Made by a program: the position numbers and the translations under genes
Part shown: one piece after another, positions 1 to 9,885 of the stretch
Layout: each line of letters begins with the position of its first letter
Position numbering within the stretch: position 1 is the first letter of the stretch
Assembly: GCA_023212695.1 (NCBI GenBank)
Contig: JALCCG010000437.1
Span: 1-12,601, forward strand
Direction of reading: 5' to 3'
Origin: Sporisorium sorghi
Taxonomy: Eukaryota; Basidiomycota; Ustilaginomycetes; Ustilaginales; Ustilaginaceae
DNA length: 12,601 nt
Notes under the pieces: model-generated
Databases searched by the model: none
Seen by the model: only the letters and a program-made list of their open reading frames with translations
What the model was told of the DNA's origin: nothing

Positions 1-241
1 TCTGGGGTGGGGGTTGGTTGTGGCGTTGTGAGGTGTGTGTTTTGTTTTTGGGGGGGGGGGGGTGTTGGGGGGGGGGGGGGGGGGGGCGGCGGGGGGGGGA
101 GACCAACTCTCAGACGTTGAAAAGCGGACTCATTTCAACGACTTCATCAGATCAGGCCAATGTAGTCCGCAGAACGAGACAGTGAGACTGATACAATTCG
201 ACAACGCAACGCAACAAACAGAGAATCAAGATGCCTTGCAA
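1..241. repeat. G-tract-rich low-complexity left edge
   Basis: The first 100 bases are almost only G and T, with three long G runs: 13 G at 50-62, 20 G at 67-86 and 9 G at 91-99. From 100 to 241 the sequence is ordinary and probably holds the 3' flank of the minus-strand dioxygenase gene. No gene is supported here. The G runs could form a G-quadruplex, or could be a poorly resolved contig end; the two cannot be told apart by reading alone. Confidence 0.6.
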
Positions 242-1209
242 CTACCAGCTGCCGAATTGGAACTCTGCCAAGATCGCACAAAGCACAAGAACGAGGAGTG
301 TCAGCTTTCATCCACACTGTTTCGCACCGAAACGCGATCTTGTAACCGAACCTACGAGAGTTGCACATGTTCTGGAGTTCCCAGCACTCGGCCGTGATCC
401 TATTCTTCTTGCCCTGATCCTTCAACGACCCTGCTGCGCCCGCAACAAACAGCAGTGGGGCATAGTGATCATCGGTCGCGTGGGCATCGCGGTACAGCGG
501 ATGGCGCATCAGCCTCAGCACCGCCTTGACGAGCGCTGGGCCCGAGTTGTTCACAATCGCATCCTCGACCTCCGTCCTGAAATCCAAGGCCCATTTAGCG
601 GGTGGCAGAGGCTGCGCGAAGTTGTCGCGGAACACGGTGATCTGTTTCCAGTTGTTACGGTACAGATTGTGCACCGTACCTCCCGTTCCAATAATCAGCG
701 TGTCCTCATCGCGGAACGCGCGCAGGGCCTTGCCGATGTCGACGAGCAAGGGGGGGGGGGGCGTCGTATACGGACAGCCCGGAGATCACAGTTACCTCGG
801 GACACTGCCCGTGCGGGTGCTCGGTCGTCGCGGGGAACATCCAGCACAGGATGATGAACGTATCGTGGATCCACTCGAGCTCCGGATCCGGTTTTGCCTT
901 GATTCCGCTCTGCTGCAAACGGGACACGACGCGTTGATCTTGTAGTCGACATAGCGCGACGGCTCAACCCACGCTACTGGCTGCTTCTTGGGGTTGGACG
1001 GGTTGGCGGCGACCAGGATCTCGTCGGTGGGTGACTCCCAGTGCGTGCCCATCATGATGACGCGCTTGATGCCACGACGCATGGCTTCGCGTCCCATCTG
1101 CTCCCAGTACTGGGCAGGTGTGCTCTGCTCGCCAAGCATCATGGTAGCTGCCATGGCTGAAGAAGAAGACGGGTGTGGTGTTGCTCGTTGACTTGATTGC
1201 GGTTGGCAT
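242..1209 (-). CDS. LigB/DODA-family extradiol aromatic ring-opening dioxygenase (frame-broken, one intron)
   Basis: The product resembles fungal DODA/LigB-type dioxygenases, which open catecholic rings next to the hydroxyls using a non-heme metal; it has no signal peptide and is probably cytosolic. The ATG at 1209 gives the N-terminal PVFFFSHGS motif. Candidate metal or active-site histidines, in repaired numbering, are H19 (SHGS), H56 (GTHWES), H115 (HDTF), H180 (VHNLY) and H243 (HATDDHY). An intron at 355-265 joins NMCNS to the ending QFQFGSW. Three one-base breaks interrupt the frame: an extra base at 1146, a missing base near 928-932, and one surplus C in the 12-C run (750-761). Allowing for these, the coding length is 876 nt (291 aa), about what I expect for the family. 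Family assignment is firm. The substrate (DOPA, catechol or another diol) is unknown. Sequencing error or pseudogene both fit the breaks. Confidence 0.85.
265..355 (-). other. spliceosomal intron, 91 nt, in the dioxygenase gene
   Basis: On the minus strand the donor is GTAGGT (starting at 355) and the acceptor is TTGGCAG (ending at 265). A CTGAC branch-point candidate lies at 304-300, with its A 36 nt before the acceptor. Splicing completes a CAG codon and yields the C-terminus NSQFQFGSW followed by TAG (244-242), which resembles the usual end of fungal family members. Reading through instead adds an unrelated tail. The splice is inferred from sequence only. Confidence 0.8.
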
Positions 1210-1765
1210 TGTGGTGTGTTGTTTCTTGGAGTGATGAAGGTAGCGTTGATTGTCGGAATTGAAGATGCCGAGGTTGGGATTGGACGACGTGGATGGTATC
1301 GACCGGGAAGGGTGGTGATAAGTGATCATCGATACGACAGTCAAGTCAATCATCAGCAACGACCACCTTGCGAGCGACCTGTCTGCTGTGACAAGTGGGG
1401 GGAAAGCAGCGTTCGGTCCATCATCGTTGCCGGCTCGAGTGGAGCTCCACCGTCCAAGGGTCTTCTCTTTTGAGACAGAGATGCATGGTTTTGTCGCAGA
1501 AAGGCCCTCCAAAAAAATTCACTTTCCCCGCTCTCGCCGTCTGTGTCGGTCTATTTGTGGATGGTGTTTCAATGTTGCAAGAGAGAGAAGTCCCGTAATG
1601 GAACGAATTCATCCTTTTGGGACAGTGTGTGTGTGTGAATGTCTGTGTCATTCCTGAGAAGGAGCGATCGCTCATCGATGCTCGAATGACAGTCCATTTT
1701 TGCATCTTCAACAGATGATGATGTTTCTCTCTAGCCATGTGCTGCTAGAGGGGAATCCCTCGACA
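1210..1765. other. intergenic: dioxygenase upstream region and regulator 3' end
   Basis: This 556-bp gap separates two genes that both lie on the minus strand. It should contain the dioxygenase promoter and 5' leader and the 3' untranslated region of the regulator. I see a (GT)6 tract around 1625-1636 and a perfect 12-bp palindrome at 1662-1673. No convincing TATA box and no further gene are visible; open frames here lack family motifs and codon bias. Confidence 0.5.
1662..1673. promoter_or_regulatory. 12-bp perfect palindrome GAGCGATCGCTC
   Basis: GAGCGATCGCTC equals its own reverse complement. It lies about 450 bp upstream of the dioxygenase ATG and about 90 bp beyond the regulator's stop codon. 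It could be a dimeric protein binding site or a chance palindrome; nothing else supports a function. Confidence 0.25.
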
Positions 1766-4700
1766 TCAACCCTCCGACTGTCTCGGCGTCAGCGTCGCCA
1801 ACGAGTCCAGAATCTTAGCCAGCGACTGACCAATTGGCCACACTCCAACCCCGTCATCCGCTCTCAGCCACTTGGAAGCCAGCGAGAGCACACGCTCGCT
1901 CGCCATGGGATGGGCCAAGTTGCCCACAGACTCGAGCATGAACTCGTCGTCTTGACCGCATCTCCTGCTCCTGCTCCTGCGGCTACCGTGCGTCCCTCTG
2001 AGGGTGTAGAGCCGGTGATGCTGGTGCTGGCGGTGCTGTACGCTGCTGCGCCGCCCACGGACAAAGGCGATGTCGACGATGCGTTGGACGCTGAAGAGTC
2101 GGCTCGCCAGGCTCGTGATGTCGATGCCGCCCGCCTCGTGTGCAGCAGCGTGAAACGGCGAAGGTTGCGGAGGAGGAGCAGCGAACCGGGCAGGACCGTT
2201 GAGCGGGATGCGCACAATCTCGCCCTGCGGAGCATGCGCATCCTGGCGCAGCACGAGCAGCGACACGGCCTGCAGAGCAATGGCAACGTAAAAAATGTGC
2301 AGACACTCGACGGGCGCTCTCTGCAGGCTCTGCTTTGCCAGTCGCAGCATCTGACCCGCGTGATAGACGATCGACGCCGTCTTCCACGGCTTGAGCTGAT
2401 TGAGCTCGGTGGCAAGCTGTTGGCGAGCAGCGTGCATGCGCGGCACGCCTCGTCGGCACGACAGCACCTGCAGCATCTCGGGCGAGACGAGCTCGAACAG
2501 CTGAATCGCATGCAGCAGCAGATCGACGCGCGCATCCCTGGGTTGGTTCGTGCTCAGCAGATCGGTGGCAGCGGCAAGGTGTCTGCGCATGCGCTGCTTG
2601 GCCTGCTCCTCGTCGCCGAGCAGCATGGTGCAGAAGCGTGCCATCCTTATGGTGTGGTACGTCGACAGCATCACTGCGGATCCGATGCACAGGCGGTTGA
2701 AGGGCGAGAGTCGAGCCACCATCTCCCTTTCCTGCTCTGTGACCGCTGATGGATGGCCAGGAGGCAGAGGCTGTGCGGATCGCTGGATGATGTCGCAGAC
2801 TCGGCCCACGTCGAGCTGGTACGAGCCATCTGGCCAGGTGAAGTTCTCGATGGCGCTCTGGGTCATGACGGATGGTGGCAAGAGAGCGTCGCCATTCCTG
2901 CCCGTGTAGAAAGACGAGAGCGACGTGGCGGTCTGCGCCCATTCGACCGCCGAGGGCGCGCTTCCCACAGTCTGTCATCGCATGGAAGCTTGCCAGTGAT
3001 CTCATCCGGTGCGAAAGCTTCAGGCAGACTCTAGTGCATCGATGGCTCGGTCTCGGAGGCAAGCGTCGACCAGGCGGTACGGCGCCCCGATTCCCACGAG
3101 ACCCAGGCCATCCAGCGGTCCTCGAGCGTGACATCATCCGACAATTTTGGCGGTGGGGATGTTTTCGAGCAGCCTGCAGCGTCGGATCATGGTGCAGTAG
3201 GTGCCTGTGAGCGCCTCGGCATACTCCTGACGCGAGGGGACGCCGACGCTGCGCCAGACCAGATGGACTGGAAGGTGGAGGTGACGCGAGCAAAGGCGTG
3301 GTTGGCGAGCGTGGCGCGACTGACGCTCATCTGGGTGAGACTGGCGAGGTAGACGGCGGCATTGCGGCTGCCTGGCACTTCGGAGAACAAGGCGCCGATG
3401 CAGCAAAGCGCGGCTAGCAGGCGAGGATCGCATCGATCCGGGTGGAAAGTGGGCTGGCGGATGGCGGGGGAAGTACGAGTAGCAATGGTGGAAAAAGAGC
3501 TGCAGATAGATGTTGAGCGTGGCGGCGTCGAGCGTGGCGAACGAAGCGTCGAAGCGCTGTCGTTCGAGGGGCGTTGCTTGCAGCATTGTTGAGGTGCTCT
3601 GCCATACGCAGCAGGGCCGAGTGACTCGACGCGTTTGACGTGCGCCATGTCTTCGGACATGAGCTGCTCTTCGGAGGCCTTGGTGAAGGAGAAGGCAGGC
3701 AGCGAGTTGACGACGACGACGGCGGGATTCCATCGATTGGGCCAAGCTTTGATGGCAGCTGACCTGCGTCCGGCGTGCGGCGTTGGGAGCGAGCTCCACG
3801 CTGTAATGATTGTTGCTATTGGTATCGATGTCTGCATTGCTTGCGTCTCGCTTTGGGTCGTGTGGATCCGACTTGGCCGAATCGCTGGTGTTGAGTTGGT
3901 CATCGGGGCAGGGTCGGGACTGTTCCAGCGGGATCGCCTTCCTGCGATGATCTTCGAGTCGGTCGAGGCGCCAGCGTGTTGGATGTCGATGCTGTGACGA
4001 GGCGAGTTGACGCCGATGCGGGCCGGAGATGCGGCTGAAGCACCGTTGGATGGTTGAGCGAGGTGTTGCGATCGGACACGCGGGGTGCGTGGTGGATACT
4101 CGATCATCTCTGCAGCGGAGCTGAGGACAAGGAGCGGGCTTTGATGCTGTACGGGCTCACTGATGGAAGCATGTCGCTGATGTTGTAAGCTAGGCTGCTG
4201 ATGATGCTGCGGCTGCTGTGACTGCGGCTGTGGCTGCTGTGACTGACCAGCTAGCGTCGATGCAGATGCGATCTGATCCGAGGCAACGCAAGGCATGTCA
4301 AAGTTGGCCCAATCTTGCATTTGGGACCAGTCAAGCAGCTGAGGCGCTTCGGGACTGTCTCGAAAGATCCAGTCGAGCAGGCGTTCGTTGGCTTTGGGAC
4401 CATCGAGCCATCCCAGAAGATCGGCGAGGGTGCGGTCGTCGGCAACCATAGCAGGATCGAGAGGAGGCGGCGTGCTTTGCATCATATGTCTACGAGCCCA
4501 GGCGTTGCGCCTATCATGTGACTGTCCATGGCTGAGGTTGGAGCGGAAGTGTGCACGGCGTTGACAAAGGATCTGGGCGCGTATCAGACGTGCTGGGCAT
4601 GGCAAAGTGGGACGATTCGGGCAGCATCGAGGTGGGTATAGGAGCTGCAAAGTGGACGCGCTGATCGGAATAGTCTGGTTGATAGGAAGTTGTGGTGTTT

Positions 4701-5491
4701 GGTGGTACTGAGCCGGCGAGTGGGAGGGAGGAATGGATGGAGGAAGCTGCGACCGAGAGGCCCGCTGGACTGATGGAGTGAGCCTGAGCTGGATAGGGCG
4801 TCGAGTTGGGGATGGGAAAAGGGCCGCTTGCAGTGAGCGCGTCTGGAATCCACGAGTCATCTGCGACGGAGGCGGATCTATTGACGCCTGACCTGGATGA
4901 CGGACCAGGCGAATGGGGTCGGACGAGGGTCGGATAGACGCAGGCGACGTCTGGTTTGCGTAGGCAGCGCGAGCAGGAGGGCTTGGCGGCATCGCACTTG
5001 AGCTTCTTGGAGGAGCAGCGTAGGCAGGCGGCTTCGACCCTTGCAAGGGGCGGACTTTTGGCGCTTTGTGAGTTTGGAACCGTTGATGTCGAGAGAGAAA
5101 GCTCCTTGCGTGCAGCGTCTAGTCGACGATGACGTTGCCGCAGTCTTGGCAGACGTAGGAAGCGGTGTCGGTGTGAGAAGCGCGATGGCGGATCATGTGC
5201 TCGTGGCGTGCAAACGTCTTGGAGCAGATGCCGCATTGATGCTTCGAGGAGGGAGAGGAAGACGAAGCAACCGCCGCCGCCGCCGCCGAGTGGTTGGTAG
5301 CTCGCGTTGGTTGTGCAGCACCATTCTTATCCTGATGGGTACGGATGACGGTGAGAAGGGATCATGTGAGCGATGGCCTGAGCACCTGCTGAGTCGCCAT
5401 CCTGGTCTTGGTCTTGGTCTTGGTCGTCGTCGTCGTCGTCGTCGTCGTGGATGCGTCTACGCTTGTGGGTTGGTGCCACTGCCAATACCAT
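1766..5491 (-). CDS. C2H2 + Zn2Cys6 fungal transcription factor with middle homology region (frame-broken)
   Basis: This is a predicted nuclear DNA-binding regulator of about 1,241 aa. The ATG at 5491 opens a KRRR patch (possible nuclear localisation signal), eight Asp and a QD repeat. A canonical C2H2 finger follows (C86, C89, H102, H106), then a second CxxC that makes no clear finger in any frame. A Zn2Cys6 cluster occupies about residues 156-184 (genomic 5026-4940, C-x2-C-x6-C-x6-C-x2-C-x7-C). Next come a Trp/Asp/Leu-rich stretch near 4440-4310 that could activate transcription, a Gln/His-rich stretch near 4260-4130, and from about 3560 a fungal middle homology region with motifs such as YFPAIRQPTFHP and LLAALCCIGALFS. 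The open C-terminal frame ends at 1766. Frame changes lie near 5338, 5145-5030, 4513, 3603, 3466-3470, 3255, 3138 and 2958, with a TAG at 3033-3031 and perhaps two more shifts near 2090-1940. It is divergent from katG, so that gene is a possible target. Confidence 0.82.
3031..3033 (-). other. in-frame TAG stop inside the regulator's homology region
   Basis: In the frame that reads DRWMAWVSWESGRRTAW upstream and SLPEAF, then DEITGKLPC, downstream, a TAG interrupts directly after SMH. Both sides match the typical pattern of fungal regulator homology regions, so the stop replaces a sense codon in a region that is otherwise open. A substitution is the simplest reading; two compensating indels are possible. 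Confidence 0.6.
4940..5026 (-). other. Zn2Cys6 binuclear cluster coding segment
   Basis: The segment begins CLRCSSKKLKC and ends KPDVAC. Its six cysteines are spaced 2, 6, 6, 2 and 7 residues apart, the pattern of Gal4-type binuclear zinc clusters, with the basic SSKKLK loop between the second and third cysteines. Such domains usually contact CGG-type half-sites. Confidence 0.9.
5171..5235 (-). other. C2H2 zinc finger coding segment
   Basis: CGICSKTFARHEHMIRH followed by RASH fits C-x2-C-x12-H-x3-H exactly, with the expected aromatic residue (F) inside. It is followed by a linker and a second CxxC (CQDC). No histidine pair with normal spacing follows in any of the three frames, so the second finger is either degenerate or hidden by a frame break. 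Confidence 0.8.
5423..5446. repeat. (GTC)8 trinucleotide tract
   Basis: Eight perfect GTC units; on the minus strand they read as eight GAC (Asp) codons near the N-terminus of the regulator. They are followed in that direction by CAAGAC units (Gln-Asp). Length variation would change the acidic tract without breaking the frame. Confidence 0.85.
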
Positions 5492-5504
5492 TGTAGTGGA
5501 TCAT
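5457..5504 (-). other. short upstream ORF overlapping the regulator start
   Basis: An ATG at 5504 opens a 15-codon frame (MIHYNGIGSGTNPQA) that ends at 5457. It overlaps the proposed regulator ATG at 5491 in a different frame. If the leader includes both starts, initiation at the first would lower translation of the regulator. It could equally be incidental, since the transcription start is unknown. Confidence 0.35.
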
Positions 5505-5972
5505 GATGATGAGCGTGTCGATGGATGACGATGGTGATGGATCGGAAGAGCGTGCGAAAAAGGAGAGAGTCGAGAGTGTGATTGTGTGATTGTGTGAAAA
5601 GATCGACTCAGCTATTTTCGGCTTTGCCGTCACGCTGTGACAAATACGTACGGAATCGTTCTTCCCGCCAAAAAAATGCCGAGTCTCGGACGTCGAAAAT
5701 GGAAAAAACCCTTTTCTCCGCCCTAACCCCCACTTTGGCCCCGCGTTCAGAGCGGACATCGCAGCAAACCTTATCCTCTAAGATGGAAAGAGTGAGAGAG
5801 CAGGGCTTGATTGGCGTTTCATGCGAACATTGCTCTGTGCTGTCCAGACGCAGCGATGCAAGAATCTCATTCGGGACAAGATCAAAAGTTGGAAGGATGC
5901 GATGCGATGCTGATGGCAGCAGAAGATTGACTGCGTCTCGAACTGAATTTTGACCCGCATGAAAAAATGAAA

Positions 5973-5996
5973 AAATAAATAAATAAATAAATAAAT
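5973..5996. repeat. (AAAT)6 microsatellite
   Basis: Six perfect AAAT units directly follow two short A runs (5962-5974). It lies in the divergent promoter region, about 480 bp upstream of the regulator ATG. Confidence 0.9.
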
Positions 5997-6189
5997 GGCA
6001 CTGCGAGAAAGTATGAAATCTCCCGGCTGGAATGGGCGTGGATTTAGCTGGAGAACAAAAGACCAGGGTGCAGCAGATGGCGTTCACGGAACAGAGCGTG
6101 AAGCTTTGCGCCAGAAGCAGACTCAGCGGCAGCGAGAGAGCCTTTCCGTTGAAAAGGCCGAATGGCGAGCAAACCAGTAATCTAAGGCG

Positions 6190-6204
6190 TCGCCAATTAG
6201 GCGA
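6190..6204. promoter_or_regulatory. inverted repeat TCGCC-N5-GGCGA
   Basis: Five-base arms TCGCC and GGCGA flank AATTA, and the left arm with its spacer contains a CCAAT motif (6193-6197). A second CCAAT in reverse orientation (ATTGG) lies about 20 bp further on. This could be a dimeric regulator or CCAAT-factor site; short arms make chance a real alternative. Confidence 0.3.
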
Positions 6205-6594
6205 GAAGCCTTCCCGATTGGCTCGCTCGCTTGTCCATTTACGCGCGACTGCCGCTGTCGCTCTATCTTGCCACTCTGCTTCCCCTTCGCTTGCAGATGG
6301 ATCAGTGCGGCAGCAATCTAGACATGACTTGGTCATGCTTGATTTTTTTTGACAAAGCTCGAGCGAGCTCGATCAACCAAGGGAAAGTCTTTTGTCTCGG
6401 CTACGAGAAGAAAAGTCGAAGCGCATGTGCACTCATTCTCATTGTGTCGTTCTTGGCTTCCCGAAACACGCGTCAATCGATCGCCGCCTGCCTGCCTGCC
6501 TGCTTGCGTGCAGTGCGTGCACCCTGCCAAAGCCGTGAGTGATTGCAGCTTTGGGGGAAGCCGATGAATGCACGCTAAGAATCTTTTGCAGCAT

Positions 6595-6638
6595 TCAATT
6601 TCGAGTCAATTTCGAGTCAATTTCGAGTCAATTTCGAG
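6595..6638. repeat. four tandem copies of TCAATTTCGAG (11 bp)
   Basis: Four exact 11-bp copies occupy 6595-6605, 6606-6616, 6617-6627 and 6628-6638, followed by a decayed partial copy. The period is close to one DNA helical turn, so the AATTT tracts and any bound protein would lie on the same DNA face. It sits about 700 bp upstream of the katG ATG. Confidence 0.92.
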
Positions 6639-6753
6639 TTAAATTTTCAACTTCTCAACTCAACTGGCGGCAATCCGAGCGAGCGGTCACCGAAAAAGGG
6701 CTCAGCTAGAAAGCCGGGTTGGCGGGGGCCAATCGAAAGTGTCGCAATTCATG

Positions 6754-6760
6754 TGACGTT

Positions 6761-6761
<1 letters not shown>
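6754..6761 (+). promoter_or_regulatory. CRE-like TGACGTTA next to a CCAAT box
   Basis: TGACGTTA differs by one base from the bZIP (ATF/CREB) consensus TGACGTCA. A CCAAT box lies 20 bp upstream (6729-6733). Fungal catalase genes are commonly controlled by ATF- or AP1-type bZIP factors, so a role in katG stress response is plausible, but one near-match in 1.8 kb is weak evidence. Confidence 0.3.
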
Positions 6762-6799
<38 letters not shown>

Positions 6800-6874
6800 C
6801 TTTTTTTTTTTTTTTTTTTCTTTTTTCTTTTTTGGCGCGCGCACCAGCCAGGCGACGATGTTCCATTCGTTTCT

Positions 6875-6910
<36 letters not shown>
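6762..6910. repeat. compound microsatellite: (CAG)12, T19 tract, (CT)15
   Basis: (CAG)12 at 6762-6797 is followed almost directly by a T-rich tract (6801-6833, 19 T then T6 blocks split by C) and, after 47 bp, by (CT)15 at 6881-6910. The region lies 400-550 bp before the katG start. The reading frames running through it are low complexity and not coding. Confidence 0.95.
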
Positions 6911-6918
<8 letters not shown>

Positions 6919-7091
6919 TCGCTTTCGCCGCCGATGATGGATTCGGTTCGCCGTCTGCCTTGTCTCTCTCTGCTCAGCCGCTCAGCCTGCTCTTCCGTCA
7001 CGAGGCCATGCAGCGAGCGACTCTCCCTACTCTCTCTGGCTTTCCGCCACTTTCCCTTGCCTCAGTGCTTGCCCTTGCCCCCCCCGTGATG

Positions 7092-7099
7092 CATATATA
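7092..7099 (+). promoter_or_regulatory. katG TATA box (CATATATA)
   Basis: CATATATA lies about 220 bp before the katG ATG and follows a C run. Downstream is a pyrimidine- and CA-rich leader that ends in a 13-A run (7295-7307) just before CAATCATGG. This order (TATA, CT-rich leader, A-rich stretch before ATG) is typical of strongly expressed fungal genes. The transcription start is inferred to be near 7120-7130. Confidence 0.6.
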
Positions 7100-7290
7100 C
7101 AGTCACCTTCTCATCCATCAGTCATGCTTCTACGCCACGCCTTGCCACCCACCACCCGATACCTACCAACAAACAACCTTTTCTTCCCGCATTGCCGCTT
7201 GCGTAGCGTCGATCCGCTCTATTCGCCTACGCCTGTCATCAGTCATCCTTTCCATCGCGTAACTCTCTTGCTTCACAAACTCAAACCTAA

Positions 7291-9561
<2,271 letters not shown>

Positions 9562-9885
9562 ATTCATATGTAGCGTTCCCTGATCCCCCCCCCATGCCTG
9601 GTTTATTGTATGGAACGCTTAAAGTCGGCCTATGCTCTTGTTACATGTGTGTGTCATTGAGTTGGATGATGTTGAGAGATCTGTCCGTGGCGAGGCGAGT
9701 GCGCGATCCTTCCTGTCTGTCTGTCTGTCTGTCTGCCTCGCCCGACCTGCACTCAACACAGGGGGCTGTTCAACTGCAGTTCTCTATGATATAACACTGT
9801 GATTCCTGATTCCTTGACAAGTAGCTTTCTACACACCCATACACACGACGAGAATGACGTCAAAGTGCTGAGAAGCGGACGCTCA
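9562..9885. other. tail-to-tail spacer between katG and esterase
   Basis: Both genes end here, so the 324 bp should hold two 3' untranslated regions and their polyadenylation signals. It contains a 9-C run (9585-9593), (CTGT)5 at 9713-9732 and a perfect CRE palindrome TGACGTCA at 9855-9862. No gene is seen. Confidence 0.6.
9713..9732. repeat. (CTGT)5 microsatellite
   Basis: Five perfect CTGT units lie in the 3' spacer between katG and the esterase gene. Confidence 0.9.

Noticed and set aside
1..100. G-rich edge as telomere
   Set aside because: No TTAGGG-type units are present; the sequence is only G runs with scattered T and C.
231..854. 207-codon plus-strand frame with a good start context (ATCAAGATGCC)
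   Set aside because: It is antisense to the dioxygenase coding sequence, whose family motifs are unmistakable on the other strand, and the plus-strand translation has no motifs.
1140..1150. Frame change between SHGS and MMLGE in the dioxygenase as a small intron
   Set aside because: The two motifs are adjacent in the family and only one base is in excess, so no intron can fit.
1983..3293. 436-codon minus-strand frame overlapping the regulator
   Set aside because: Arg/His/Ala-rich shadow of the regulator in another frame. The frame ending at 1766 and its upstream continuation carry the family motifs.
5608..6336. 242-codon open frame on the minus strand in the regulator-katG intergenic region
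   Set aside because: It runs through the AAAT repeat, lacks recognisable domains and lacks the C-rich third positions of the real genes. It occupies the expected promoter.
6762..6797. (CAG)12 as a polyglutamine-coding tract
   Set aside because: The frames through it continue into poly-Phe and Ser/Leu low-complexity sequence and lack a gene context; it lies in the katG promoter region.
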